NCBI RefSeq assembly: GCF_019800665.1
Contig: NZ_JAHVKO010000004.1
Span: forward strand, 558,001-622,000
Length of the DNA stretch: 64,000 nt
Reading direction: 5' to 3'
Origin: Microbulbifer agarilyticus
GTDB taxonomy: Bacteria > Pseudomonadota > Gammaproteobacteria > Pseudomonadales > Cellvibrionaceae
Of this stretch, positions 51,110 to 60,886 are shown one piece after another. Positions within the stretch are counted from its first letter, which is position 1; the number at the start of each line of letters is the position of its first letter. The notes under the pieces were generated by a model, which was given only the letters and a program-made list of their open reading frames with translations, did no database searches and was not told the origin of the DNA. The position numbers were made by a program, and so were the translations under genes.

Positions 51110-52185
51110 TGCTTGTGGGCCCCGTTTTCAACTTCTACGGCAACGGGTTGGCCGTCGCGAATATGCAGGGTGCCGCGGGTCACTACCTGGTCGCCCTGAG
51201 ACAGGCCGGTGAGTACCTCTACCTTGCCTTCATAGCGCTGGCCGATCTGCACCTCCCGGCGCTGCACCATATGCCCGCCTTCGGTTTTCTTCACCACGTA
51301 CACCGACTGTTCTCCGGCCAGTGGCACCAGCGCGGCTTCCGGAATCGTCAGTGCCCGACGCGGGTTGGCGACAACGCGTACGCGCAACAGCATGCCGGGC
51401 TTGAGCTGGCCGTCGCGATTATCGAGGCGGCCGCGCACGGTAAACGCGCGGGTCTGCGGGTCCACACGCGCTTCAACGATCATCACTTCGCCATTGAACA
51501 CGCGATTGGGATAGGCCTGGCTTGCCGCTTCAATGGCCATGCCGCCGCTGATTGCGGACAGCTGGCGCTCGGGTACGGTGAAGTCCAGCTTCAGGCGCGC
51601 GCTGTCCTGAATGGTGGTGATTTCGGTGGTCGGGGTAACCAGGCTGCCGACGCTGATATTGCGCAGGCCCAGCTGGCCGTCAAATGGGGCGCGGATGATG
51701 CGATCGTCGATGCGTGCCTGCAGGCCGTCCACCAGTGCGCGGGTTTCCGCCACCTGTGTCTCTGCGGCCTCCAGTTGTTCGCGGGTGGTGAGGTTTTTGG
51801 TCACCAGGCCGCGCAGGCGTTTCGCATCGCGCTCGTAGCGCTGCAGGGTGGCGCGGGCCCGCGCCAGTTCCGCCTTTTCCTCACCATGGCTCAGTTCAAC
51901 CAGTACATCGCCGGCCTTTACGCGCTGGCCGCTCTCAAAGTTCACGCGGCTGATGTGTTCCGTGACCCCCGCGCGAATGGAGACAAACTCCCACGCCTTG
52001 GCAGTGCCGAGGGCTTCCACCGGGTTGGAGATCTGTTCCAGCTCGACCGGTGCTGCGCGCACCGGCACCGGGGCCTTGTTCGGTTGCGCCAGGGCGGCGG
52101 AGGGCAGCAGCAGTGTGGCGACGAGGGCGAGCCTGGTACAGGTCGGCTGCAGGGCGCTTAGGGTGAATACACCAATGGATTTCAT
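51106..52185 (-). CDS. RND efflux periplasmic adaptor subunit
   Basis: A 359-residue membrane fusion protein. Signal peptide (ALVATLLLPSAALA) followed by the lipoyl/barrel-sandwich half (SIRAGVTEHISRVNFESGQRVKAGDVLVEL), a helical hairpin (ELARARATLQRYERDAKRLRG), the second lipoyl half (IIRAPFDGQLGLRNISVGSLVTP) and the beta-barrel and proximal domains. There is no lipobox, so it is probably soluble in the periplasm. It is the first gene of the two-gene efflux operon and its stop overlaps the permease start. No regulator lies next to it. Confidence 0.93.
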   Translation of the reverse strand: MKSIGVFTLSALQPTCTRLALVATLLLPSAALAQPNKAPVPVRAAPVELEQISNPVEALGTAKAWEFVSIRAGVTEHISRVNFESGQRVKAGDVLVELSHGEEKAELARARATLQRYERDAKRLRGLVTKNLTTREQLEAAETQVAETRALVDGLQARIDDRIIRAPFDGQLGLRNISVGSLVTPTTEITTIQDSARLKLDFTVPERQLSAISGGMAIEAASQAYPNRVFNGEVMIVEARVDPQTRAFTVRGRLDNRDGQLKPGMLLRVRVVANPRRALTIPEAALVPLAGEQSVYVVKKTEGGHMVQRREVQIGQRYEGKVEVLTGLSQGDQVVTRGTLHIRDGQPVAVEVENGAHKQ

Positions 52186-52335
52186 GTTGTGTAGGGCGAT
52201 CTGTATTTGTGGTTATGGTCGGCGATTGGTCGAAAACCTCCGCCGAGTGGAAATCTTGCGTTGGATCAGAGAAGTTGCTGCAGCAACATTTACGCCAGAG
52301 TAACCGGCGGAGATCACAAAGAGGGGGGAGTTTAC

Positions 52336-52370
52336 AAAAATTTACCTCCCGCCGAGCAGACAGCGGGAGG
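52336..52370 (-). terminator. Rho-independent terminator of the M1 aminopeptidase gene
   Basis: On the minus strand CCTCCCGC (complement of 52363-52370) pairs with GCGGGAGG (complement of 52345-52352), 10-base loop, followed by TAAATTTTTG. It lies 59 bp beyond the stop codon. Nothing else is seen in the 243-bp gap 52186-52428. Confidence 0.75.
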
Positions 52371-52428
52371 CAAATCGACGAACGTTTTACTCCGCAGGAT
52401 TATCCGATACGGAGTGTGGTGAGACGGC

Positions 52429-54447
52429 TTAATCGCCGTAGATAATTTTGCTGTTTACCTTGACGGTGAGCGGGTGGTAACCGGGCTTGGCTTTTTCAAA
52501 AATCCGCTTGGCGCTATCACTCTGGCCGTGCACCATCATGTTGCGGTACAGCGGACGCAGGAACTTGTTGCGGCCGATGGTCACCAGGAAATCTTCCAGG
52601 CGTGGCTCGGCGGGCTTGTATTGGTTGCGCACCGCAATCATTAGCCAGCTAAATGCGATCTCGTTGTTTTTCGACTGGGTGAGATCAAAGGTGCTGTCCA
52701 GCTCCGCCAGTTGGTCTTCGCTTAGTTTCTCCGGCATGCCATCGAGGAAATATTTCCACTGGTGGAAGGTCCAGCCATCGGTCTCGATATCGCTGGCCTT
52801 GATCTCGCCGTTCAGCCATTGCTGGCGTACCGGGTCCAGCTTGGTAAACGCATCGGAGGTCGGCTGCGGTGCACCTTCCGGAATACCGGGTTCGAAAATC
52901 CACTGCTGGATACGCGCGCGGTCGAGCTTGTCCGGGTACTGCTTTAACAGCGTCTGGTCCAGATACTTCACGAAGTCTTCCGTGGTGATGCTCTGGAAGG
53001 CGAAGTGGTTGAAGTAATCCATCAGGAATTGGTCGAAATTCTCGCGGCCGATTTTTTGTTCCAGTTCGTACAGGAACAGAGAGCCCTTCTCGTATGGGAT
53101 ATTGGAAAAGACTTCGTCGGGATCGCGACCGCGCAGGTCGATGGCCATGATCTCGTCTTTGTCTTCGCGGTCGTCCAGGTCGGCCTTCAGGTCGTCGTAA
53201 CCCAGGGCCATTTCCATCTGATAGCGCTCGTCGCCGTACACGAATTGCATGATGCGGTTGGTGAGGTAGGTGGTGAAACCCTCGTTCAGCCACAGGTCGC
53301 GCCAGCTGGCATTGGTAATCAGGTTGCCGGACCAGGAGTGCGCCAGTTCGTGGGCGATCAGTGCCACCAGGCTTTTGTCGCCGGCGATCACTGTGGGGGT
53401 GATGAAACTGAGGCGCGGGTTTTCCATGCCCCCAAACGGGAAGCTCGGGGGCAGGATCAGCAGGTCGTAGCGGTCCCAGCGGTAAGGCCCGTAATTTTTC
53501 TCGGTAACCTCGAGCATATCTTCGGTGTCTTCGAACTCGGCGGCTGCCGCGTCCAGCAGTTCCGGTTCGGCATAGACGCCGGTGCGCTCGCCCATGGGCT
53601 TGAACTCTAGATTGCCGATGGCGAGGGCGATCAGGTAAGACGGGATCGGTTGCGGCATTTCAAATTCGTAAACGCCGTCTTTTTCCGTCTCCGGGTCGTT
53701 GTTGGCACTCATCACCGCCAGCAGTTCTTCCGGCGTACGGATGGTGGCCTTGTAGGTCACGCGCACCTTGGGGGAGTCCTGCAGCGGGATAAAGCTGCGC
53801 GCGTGGATTGCCTGGGCCTGGGTAAACAGGAAGGGGTGCTTTTTACCGGCGGTTTGCTGCGGCTCCAGCCACTGCACACCGGAAGCGCCCGGGGAGGTCT
53901 GGTACTGGATGGCCACCCGGTTGGCGCCCTTGGGCAGGTTGATCTTCAGTGGGGTGCCCAGGTTGGGGTCGGTTTTACCCAGGCTGAACTTCACGTCCTG
54001 CAGGCTGTTGCCCACGCCCGCGCGCACATTGGTTATGTCGAGATCGCGGGTGTCGAGAATCAGTGCCGGGTTCTTCTGGGTAAGGCGCTGGATATCCAGG
54101 ATCGCTTCGCCCTTCAGTACTTTGTTGTCAAAGTCTGCGGTGAGATCCAGATCCACATGTTTGATCAGGTAATCGTTGGTGTTGGCGAAGGAGTGGTAGT
54201 CGACGCCGGATTCGGGGCCCGCCTGCTGCGCCATGGGTGCGGACTTTTCCAGGTCTTCTGGCGTGTATTTGGTGGCGCTTTCTGGAATATCGCTGGCACT
54301 ATCGCCGCTGGCGGTAGCTTCCTGCTTGGCCTTGCTCGCATCGGTGTCCGCGGGTTTGCCGCACGCAGTAACTGTGACCAGGCTGGCGGTAAGCAGTCCG
54401 ACACCGATCAGGCGGCCGAGGCTGGTGTGAAACAATTGGGGCAGCAT
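52429..54447 (-). CDS. M1 family metallopeptidase, lipoprotein
   Basis: A 672-residue zinc aminopeptidase of the leukotriene A4 hydrolase-like branch. Signal peptide with lipobox TVTAC (Cys29), so it is anchored in a membrane. The substrate motif appears as GGMENPRLSF (usual GxMEN). HELAHSWSGN starts at His366 and is followed by WLNEGFTTYL, the zinc site HExxH-x18-E. The C-terminal helical domain (LARIQQWIFEPGIP region onward) is the armadillo-like part of LTA4H-type enzymes. It removes N-terminal residues from peptides, here in the periplasm or at the outer membrane. The gene is flanked by gaps on both sides and is likely single. Confidence 0.93.
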   Translation of the reverse strand: MLPQLFHTSLGRLIGVGLLTASLVTVTACGKPADTDASKAKQEATASGDSASDIPESATKYTPEDLEKSAPMAQQAGPESGVDYHSFANTNDYLIKHVDLDLTADFDNKVLKGEAILDIQRLTQKNPALILDTRDLDITNVRAGVGNSLQDVKFSLGKTDPNLGTPLKINLPKGANRVAIQYQTSPGASGVQWLEPQQTAGKKHPFLFTQAQAIHARSFIPLQDSPKVRVTYKATIRTPEELLAVMSANNDPETEKDGVYEFEMPQPIPSYLIALAIGNLEFKPMGERTGVYAEPELLDAAAAEFEDTEDMLEVTEKNYGPYRWDRYDLLILPPSFPFGGMENPRLSFITPTVIAGDKSLVALIAHELAHSWSGNLITNASWRDLWLNEGFTTYLTNRIMQFVYGDERYQMEMALGYDDLKADLDDREDKDEIMAIDLRGRDPDEVFSNIPYEKGSLFLYELEQKIGRENFDQFLMDYFNHFAFQSITTEDFVKYLDQTLLKQYPDKLDRARIQQWIFEPGIPEGAPQPTSDAFTKLDPVRQQWLNGEIKASDIETDGWTFHQWKYFLDGMPEKLSEDQLAELDSTFDLTQSKNNEIAFSWLMIAVRNQYKPAEPRLEDFLVTIGRNKFLRPLYRNMMVHGQSDSAKRIFEKAKPGYHPLTVKVNSKIIYGD

Positions 54448-54667
54448 GTTGGGCTCCGTGATTGTTGTATTTCTTGAGTGAGAATCGGGTGAATTCTTCG
54501 CGGGACAGAATACCCAATCACGCGTGTGGCGGGGAAATCGGATTTCTGTTTTGGTCCTAGATTAGACCGAATATGGAGATTTTGCCCCGGATAGGCAGTG
54601 CTGGGCGGTGGTGATGCGCCCCGGGCGTCACCCTGTAACGGTGACACCTGGGGCTTGCTGGGTGGGG

Positions 54668-56755
54668 TTAGTCCAGGCTGAAGTCGAAGTTCATCTCGTC
54701 TGCGGGCGGTTGTACATAATAGCCCTGGATGTAGTCGGTACTGGACTGCCACAGGGTGGGCAGCATGCTGGCCTGTTCGATGTGCGGAACAATGACCTTG
54801 ATGTCGATTTCCTTGAGCTGGCTGACCAGGTTGACCAGTGTCTCGCTGTCTTCGCCCTGATCCTGCACCTCGCGCACGAAAGAGGTATCGATCTTGGCGA
54901 GATCTACCTTGACGTGCTCCAGCGCCTTGAACGGACTGAGGCCGGTACCAAAGCGGCATACGGCAACGCGGCACCCAAGGTCCTGGACCTGCTTGGTAAA
55001 GTCGCGCGCGGCATGCAGGTTGCTGCTGATGTCTTCGGCGCGCAGCTGGAAGGTCACGTTCTTGGGAGCCACCTTGGATGCCTTGAAGGCCACACCCAGC
55101 CAGGCGGGCAGGCTGCCGTCTTTTAGCGAGGGCGCAGTCAGGTGGATGAGAATGGATGCGGCGTTACCCTGGCTGTTTTCTGCTGCGACGTTTTTCATCG
55201 CATTGAGGATTACCCAGCGATCCATCTTGCACGACAGGCCCGCGTCACCAAGGGTTTCCAGGAATGTCATCGGGGCCAGCTCTTCTTTGCCGTCTACGAG
55301 ACGCACCAGCACCTCGTAGAGCTTTTCGCCGCTGCCCTGCAGACTGAGGATCGGCTGGTACAGCAGCTTGAAGTTGCCCGCTTCCAGCGCCTGCGCAACC
55401 CGTGCACGCAGATAGGTATCGGCATCGCCGCCCTGTTGCTCGCTGTCGGGTTCAAACAGCGCAAAGCCGTTGCCATTGTCTTTGGCCAGGGCCTGGTCGT
55501 GAGCCTTGGAGGCCTGCTCCAGCACCTTGTCCGCATTGCCGGAGGTTTCACTCAGCAGGGAGATGCCGATGGAGGCGGTGATGTGCACGGTTTTGCCCGC
55601 GGCCTCGAAAATGGTATCCGCCACCTTTTGCAGCAACTCTTTCGAGCGGGACTCGGCGCTGTCGGGAGTGGTTTCCGGCATCAGCAGACAGTAGCTTTCC
55701 TCACCGTAGCGGGCGATAACGTCACCGCGACGCACACTGCTCTGCAGCAGTTCGGCGAACTTCTTGTGCACCTGATCGGCACCGGCAACGCCAACCACCT
55801 GTTGCACGGATTCCTCGAAGCGGTCGATCTCGATAAACATCAGGCCGCCGGTGCGCTGGGACCCAGCGGCAGACTGGATGGCACTGTTGAGCAGTTGCAC
55901 AAAGCGCTGGCGGTTGTATAGGCCGGTGGCGGAGTCGCGGTTCTTGGCTTCACTGAGCTGCGCTTCCAGCTCCTCGGTGTTGCCGGTGCTGGCGGCGATG
56001 CGCACCTGCAGGCAGCGCTCTTCGTCGTACACCGTCGACAGCACTTCCGCCTTGGTGGCGATTGGTGTGCCATTGGCGGTGCGCGCGGTGAATTGCCACT
56101 CCTGGGCTTCCACCTCATTGTTGTTGATGGCGCAGCTGCGCAGGAATTCGCGCGCGTCCGGTTGCTCACCTTCGGTGAGCATGTCGATCAGCGGCTGGTA
56201 TTCCACATCGTCGCGGTCCTCGTAGCCGAAACGCTCGGCGAAGGACTCATTGGCGTAAACGATCAGGCCGTCGGAAATGTAGGCGATAGCGTCCTTGGAA
56301 CTGTCCAGCAGCTCCTTGGCGCGGTTGAGCGTGGCGTGGTAGCGGCGCTGGTGCTGGCGTGCCTGGCGGCGCTCTTCCAGTGCGCTGAGCTCACGCTGGA
56401 TGGTCAGCAGCAGATGCTGATCTTCATCGATGGTAACCACATCGCGGGCACCGGCCTTCAGGCCTTCCACCACCGGCTGCGAGCCTGCGCGCTCGGTAAG
56501 TAGTATCGCGGGGACGTCTTTCTGCAGTTTGCTGATGGTGCGAATGGCGGTCGCGGCTTCGAGCTGCTTGCCCTGCTCTGCGGCAATCAGCAGATCCCAG
56601 GTGTGTTCCTGCAGGAGCTTGGTCAGTGCCGCCTCGCTGGCGACGTGCTTGGCGCGGTTCGGACGGCCGGCATTCTGCAGCATGCTCACCAGTCGCTGGG
56701 CCTCGGCCGGGACATCGTGAATAAGAAGAAGGCGGATGGTGTTGTCGCTGCTCAT
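54668..56755 (-). CDS. fimX: FimX-like degenerate GGDEF/EAL protein
   Basis: A 695-residue protein, the length of P. aeruginosa FimX (691). Order: a receiver-like domain (1-125) without the usual phosphoacceptor Asp (DLLIAAEQG), PAS (about 150-265, IAYISDGLIVYANESFAERFGY), GGDEF (about 280-430) and EAL (450-690). The GGDEF motif is RYGEES, so no diguanylate cyclase activity is expected. The EAL motif reads EVL (LYEVLVRLV), as in FimX, so it is a c-di-GMP receptor rather than a phosphodiesterase. FimX promotes type IV pilus assembly and twitching at the cell pole. The partner gene at 57035 corresponds in position to the neighbour of fimX in Pseudomonas. Confidence 0.88.
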   Translation of the reverse strand: MSSDNTIRLLLIHDVPAEAQRLVSMLQNAGRPNRAKHVASEAALTKLLQEHTWDLLIAAEQGKQLEAATAIRTISKLQKDVPAILLTERAGSQPVVEGLKAGARDVVTIDEDQHLLLTIQRELSALEERRQARQHQRRYHATLNRAKELLDSSKDAIAYISDGLIVYANESFAERFGYEDRDDVEYQPLIDMLTEGEQPDAREFLRSCAINNNEVEAQEWQFTARTANGTPIATKAEVLSTVYDEERCLQVRIAASTGNTEELEAQLSEAKNRDSATGLYNRQRFVQLLNSAIQSAAGSQRTGGLMFIEIDRFEESVQQVVGVAGADQVHKKFAELLQSSVRRGDVIARYGEESYCLLMPETTPDSAESRSKELLQKVADTIFEAAGKTVHITASIGISLLSETSGNADKVLEQASKAHDQALAKDNGNGFALFEPDSEQQGGDADTYLRARVAQALEAGNFKLLYQPILSLQGSGEKLYEVLVRLVDGKEELAPMTFLETLGDAGLSCKMDRWVILNAMKNVAAENSQGNAASILIHLTAPSLKDGSLPAWLGVAFKASKVAPKNVTFQLRAEDISSNLHAARDFTKQVQDLGCRVAVCRFGTGLSPFKALEHVKVDLAKIDTSFVREVQDQGEDSETLVNLVSQLKEIDIKVIVPHIEQASMLPTLWQSSTDYIQGYYVQPPADEMNFDFSLD

Positions 56756-57034
56756 TGTGTTCCTGTTGTACTGCGTCGCGGCGGTTATTTTTAATTGTTC
56801 ACTCTGATCTGTTTCAGATCGACCGCTTCCCTGCCGGTGCCCGCTCCCTGTTGGGGTGGCCCAGTACCGCGAACCTGATAGTTTAGGTTGTTATAAATAC
56901 CGTGAACAAGTGCACAGTCGGCACTCTGGGATATGGTTCTACGTTCCTGGCAAAAGAAGGGAAAATCTTCGCCATTGCGCGCAAAAAGTGTGCCGCTGGG
57001 GGGCGCGGGCACCGGTGAGGTGCCCGGGGGCCAG

Positions 57035-58843
57035 TCAGGAAAAGGCAAAGATGGCGATGCTGCCGGTATTCAGGGTTTGCTGGCGCAGAGTCACCGTGCG
57101 GGATTGACCGGCGGCGATAATGTCTACAGTGTCACCCTGCTGGAACAGGGGGGTGGGCAGCAGCAGCTCTGGTGGCTGCCCCGCGACGCCGTTCAGTAGG
57201 CCGGCCATGGAATCTGTGCGTCGTCCGTCCCTGGTGTGGCGGCGCACCCGCACCGCACTGGTGTGGCCGCCGAGTAACTCCAGCCCAGCGCGACACTGAT
57301 CGGGCAGGCCGAACTGCCAGCGCACCAGCCCTACTTCCCAATGCTTAGCGACTTTGAGTGCGATCAGGTTGCCGCTGTGCAGACGCCCCTGAACTTCTGC
57401 CGGCAGACGCAATCCCGCGCCGTTGTCGCTGGTGTTGAGCAGTGTTGCGGGCGTTGGCGAGTAGCGTTTTGACGTCGTGCCTGCAGCTTCGCTGTGCCGA
57501 CGCGATACCGATGGCGCGGTGGGCAGTGGCGTGGCCACTTCATAATCCTTGAGTGCGCGACCGGTGCTGAAGTCGATGGAGTCCACCTCCATCACCAGAT
57601 CCGCGGCATTGCTGGCATTAAAACTTGCCGCCAGCTCAGGGCCTTCATCGCCGTCCTGCTTGAGGTGGTAGGCGATCGCGCTGATGCCAATGGCAACCTG
57701 GCAGTCTAACGCCACCGGGGTGCGTTGTTCGCCCCGGCTCTTGGCGCCCGCCCAGATGGCCTGCACCCGCTCCAGCATATCTACCGACAGTGCCCCGGGG
57801 CGCCGCAGCCGTTTTTGCAGCAGTCGCAGCGGCCCGCTCAGATCCACGGGCCAACCCAGTGGCGCGGAGAAATGCTTCAAGTCCACCGCGCTGCGGCGCA
57901 GGCGCACCGCGGGAATGGGCGGCTGGTCCAGGTTCAGGCAGCACAGCAGAGTCTGCGCGGATTTTTCCGCACGTTCGAGCAACTTTGCCTTGCCCGCCCA
58001 GCGGCCGCAGCACAACCACAGTTGCAGCTGTTCATCCAGAGTCAGCTGCAGTGGGTTGGCGCTGGCGAACAGTGCGGTTTGCAGATAGGGGTGCGTCAGC
58101 TTTTCCCAGCGGTTCAGCCGGCGAGTGGCGCGCATCGGAGCATCCGCGGCACCCGTCGCCAGCGGATCCACAACCCGGCGTTGTTCCAGGCCGTGCTCGC
58201 GCGCTGTTTGCACCAGTTGCTGCAAGCGCAACCAGCTGCCTTGTGGCGGGGCCTGATAGGCGAGGTTGCAGATCTGAATCAGCCGGCGATAGCTGTCGCA
58301 GCCGCGATGCAGGGCGCGGGCAAGCCGGCGGCGGAAAAACAGGGTGTGGGTCTCCTCCATAAGCTGGCTGCTCACACTGGCGTAGGCCTGTGCCAGATGC
58401 TGATAGAGGATGACGGCGGTAAGTTGCTCGCGACGCTGCCGCTGGTTTTGGCCGCCCTGGGCGCTGGCGAAATTGGCCAGCGGCGCGAGTGCAAGGGTGC
58501 CGCAGTGTTCGGCGATTGCTGGGCGCAGTACCTCTAGGCAGGCCAGGCGCAGACGCACCGGTGCATCCCAACGAGTAATTTCCGAGAGCAGGCTGCGCAG
58601 GGTGCCGGCGTTGCGTTGCGCCTTTTCATCCAGCGGGTTACGGCTGAGGAAGTCGCGCAACCATTGCTTTAACTGGCGATGATTTCGGCACCCACAGGTG
58701 AGCTGGGAAAGATCCCTGAGTGGAGGCGTGGACGGGCCTGCCTGCGTGCTCTGTGGCGGAGGGAAATCGGAGTTGGGGTGATGTGCGGTTTTATTTCCGC
58801 GACGGGCATCCTGCCCGACTTCTGTATCTGCTGCGTCCTGCAT
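57035..58843 (-). CDS. Large protein upstream of fimX, PilZ-like C-terminus suspected
   Basis: A 602-residue soluble protein. A disordered proline-rich N-terminus (PPPQSTQAGPSTPP) is followed by an alpha-helical region (about 40-400) and a linker. The C-terminal 150 residues start NTSDNGAGLRLPAEVQGRLHSGNLIAL and go on GLVRWQFGLPDQCRAGLELLGG. The S..G..L..P......G..I.L...W..G.VRW form is that of PilZ-type domains, though the R-x3-R c-di-GMP signature is not obvious. In Pseudomonas a similar gene sits next to fimX. A role with FimX in pilus control is likely by position only. The 279 bp to fimX hold no gene that I can see. Confidence 0.7.
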   Translation of the reverse strand: MQDAADTEVGQDARRGNKTAHHPNSDFPPPQSTQAGPSTPPLRDLSQLTCGCRNHRQLKQWLRDFLSRNPLDEKAQRNAGTLRSLLSEITRWDAPVRLRLACLEVLRPAIAEHCGTLALAPLANFASAQGGQNQRQRREQLTAVILYQHLAQAYASVSSQLMEETHTLFFRRRLARALHRGCDSYRRLIQICNLAYQAPPQGSWLRLQQLVQTAREHGLEQRRVVDPLATGAADAPMRATRRLNRWEKLTHPYLQTALFASANPLQLTLDEQLQLWLCCGRWAGKAKLLERAEKSAQTLLCCLNLDQPPIPAVRLRRSAVDLKHFSAPLGWPVDLSGPLRLLQKRLRRPGALSVDMLERVQAIWAGAKSRGEQRTPVALDCQVAIGISAIAYHLKQDGDEGPELAASFNASNAADLVMEVDSIDFSTGRALKDYEVATPLPTAPSVSRRHSEAAGTTSKRYSPTPATLLNTSDNGAGLRLPAEVQGRLHSGNLIALKVAKHWEVGLVRWQFGLPDQCRAGLELLGGHTSAVRVRRHTRDGRRTDSMAGLLNGVAGQPPELLLPTPLFQQGDTVDIIAAGQSRTVTLRQQTLNTGSIAIFAFS

Positions 58844-59071
58844 GGCGATAACCGAGTGTTGCGTGCTTGCAGTATACGAGGCCGCGAAATTTGCACAAAT
58901 ATGTCAGAGGAAATAGGCGTCTAAATAAAGGCTTGCGGCGCCAAAAATCGTCGAACAGGCGGCAAACTTGTCGTCTATTAGCTCTTTTGGGGGGTGCTTT
59001 GCGGTTGCTTTGGGTGCGCGTTTGGCGGCTCCATGCGAGCGCCAACGCTCGGGCTCAGCGACAAACGCTGT

Positions 59072-60121
59072 TTATACCGGTGTCTTGGATTTTTCCGCAG
59101 GAATTTCCCGCACTAGGCGCGGTACCAGATAACCTGGCAGTCGCTGGCGCACACTTTCCACCAGTGCCTTCGCGTGGGTGTCTGTCACCTCGAAATGTGC
59201 CGCGCCCTGCACGTGATCCAGCTGGTGCAGGTAATAGGGCAGCACGCCATTGGCGAACAGTTTTTCGGATAGCTCGGCCAGTGTGTCGGCGCTGTCGTTG
59301 ACGTTTTTCAGTAGCACGGCCTGGTTGAGCAGGGTAACGCCGGCAGCGCGCAATCGGCTGAGGGCCGCCGCGACGTCATCGTCAATTTCGTTGGCGTGAT
59401 TGCAGTGCAGTACCAGTACCGGTTTCAGGCGGCTGTGGGTAAACCAGCCCAGTAACTCTTCGTTGACGCGCGATGGCGCGACGATGGGCAGGCGGGTGTG
59501 GATACGCAGTTTGTCGAGTTGCGGGATTTGCTGCAGCTGCTCTGCCAGCCAGGCCAGCTGGCGGTCGCTCATTACCAGGGGGTCACCGCCGCTTAAAATC
59601 ACTTCGCGCAGGTCCTGCTGTGCGCGGATATAGTCCAGCGCCTGCTGCCACTGCTGACGGTTCAAATGATTGTCAGCGTAGGGAAAGGCGCGGCGGAAGC
59701 AGTAGCGACAATTGACCGCGCACTGGCCGGCGGCAATCAACAGCAGGCGGCCCTTGTATTTATGCACGACGCCGGGCACCGGGTTGGCGTTGGCTTCCTC
59801 CAGTGGGTCGTCGTTGTAGCCGGGGCTGGGCTGCAGTTCCGCTGCGGTGGGCAATACTTGCAACAGCAGTGGGTCTTCGGGGTCGCCGGGGCGGATGCGG
59901 CTCAGGAACGGGCGCGGTACGCGCAGTTCGAAGGTGGCCGAGGCTGTGCTCAGTTGGGGTAGCTGCTCAGCATCCAGTTGCAGCAGCTCGAGCAGCTCCT
60001 GTGGGTCGCGCACCAGATCGCTCATTTCTTCCTGCCAGCGGCGTGGGCGCAGGATTTCCTCGCCGGAGGGGGCGATTTCGATACTGCTGATTTCACGTGC
60101 GGGCTGGCGGTGCTGTATCAT
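59072..60121 (-). CDS. epmB: EF-P beta-lysylation protein, lysine 2,3-aminomutase family
   Basis: A 349-residue radical-SAM enzyme. The iron-sulfur motif CAVNCRYC (Cys134, 138, 141) fits CX3CX2C. YFRRAFPYADN and VILSGGDPLVMSD are conserved in the KamA family, and the protein is shorter than true lysine aminomutases, as EpmB is. It converts L-alpha-lysine to (R)-beta-lysine, which EpmA attaches to EF-P. It lies divergent from efp with 107 bp between the start codons, and epmA is encoded just beyond efp, so the modification set is together here. Confidence 0.95.
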   Translation of the reverse strand: MIQHRQPAREISSIEIAPSGEEILRPRRWQEEMSDLVRDPQELLELLQLDAEQLPQLSTASATFELRVPRPFLSRIRPGDPEDPLLLQVLPTAAELQPSPGYNDDPLEEANANPVPGVVHKYKGRLLLIAAGQCAVNCRYCFRRAFPYADNHLNRQQWQQALDYIRAQQDLREVILSGGDPLVMSDRQLAWLAEQLQQIPQLDKLRIHTRLPIVAPSRVNEELLGWFTHSRLKPVLVLHCNHANEIDDDVAAALSRLRAAGVTLLNQAVLLKNVNDSADTLAELSEKLFANGVLPYYLHQLDHVQGAAHFEVTDTHAKALVESVRQRLPGYLVPRLVREIPAEKSKTPV

Positions 60122-60228
60122 AGCGGGCTGTTTTTTTGGCGCGGTGGCCGTTGGCTACTGGTTGGCCCCGGAGGGGCGCGCGAAGTTTAATCAATTTGAC
60201 GGCGTAATGCTGATATTTCGAGGAGCTC

Positions 60229-60801
60229 ATGGCTAATTATTCCACTAACGAATTCAAAGGCGGCCTGAAGGTAATGCTGGACGGCGACCCCTGTTCCATT
60301 GTGGACAATGAGTTCGTGAAGCCCGGTAAGGGGCAGGCCTTCAACCGCGTGAAGCTGCGTAACCTGAAGACCGGCCGCGTCTGGGAGCGTACTTTCCGTT
60401 CCGGTGAGAGCCTGGAGAGTGCGGACGTGATGGATCGCGATATGGAATACCTCTACAACGATGGTGAGTTCTTCCATTTCATGGAGCCGGAGACCTTTGA
60501 ACAGCATCAGGCAGACGCGAAGGCGGTTGGCGATGCGGCGAAGTGGCTGAAGGAGCAGGACATCTGCGTGGTGACTTTGTACAACGGTTCCCCGCTGGCG
60601 GTCACTCCGCCAAACCACGTGATCCTGGAAATCACCGACACCGATCCGGGTGTGCGTGGGGATACTGCACAGGGCGGCACCAAGCCGGCGACCCTGTCCA
60701 CCGGTGCCGTGGTGAAGGTACCTTTGTTCCTGGAAATCGGTGAGACCATCAAGGTCGATACCCGTACCGCGGAATACCTGGGTCGCGCGAAGGAAGACTA
60801 A
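60229..60801 (+). CDS. efp: Elongation factor P
   Basis: A 190-residue protein. EF-P relieves ribosome stalling at proline runs. [16 protein letters not shown] holds Lys34 at the tip of domain I, the residue that receives beta-lysine. The three beta-barrel domains are of normal length and the C-terminus ends EYLGRAKED. Lys34 together with epmA and epmB indicates the lysylation branch rather than arginine-rhamnosylation. A ribosome site (GAGGAGC) precedes ATG 60229. A strong terminator follows. Confidence 0.98.
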   Translation: MANYSTNEFKGGLKVMLDGDPCSIVDNEFVKPGKGQAFNRVKLRNLKTGRVWERTFRSGESLESADVMDRDMEYLYNDGEFFHFMEPETFEQHQADAKAVGDAAKWLKEQDICVVTLYNGSPLAVTPPNHVILEITDTDPGVRGDTAQGGTKPATLSTGAVVKVPLFLEIGETIKVDTRTAEYLGRAKED

Positions 60802-60826
60802 TCCTCTTTTGCTCAGCGATTCCGAA

Positions 60827-60855
60827 GGGCGAATACTCTGGTATTCGCCCTTTTT
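60827..60855 (+). terminator. Rho-independent terminator of efp
   Basis: GGGCGAATAC (60827-60836) / GTATTCGCCC (60841-60850), loop TCTG, five T. Confidence 0.95.
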
Positions 60856-60886
60856 GGTTTTGGCCTGTACGCGGGTCTCTGGACTT

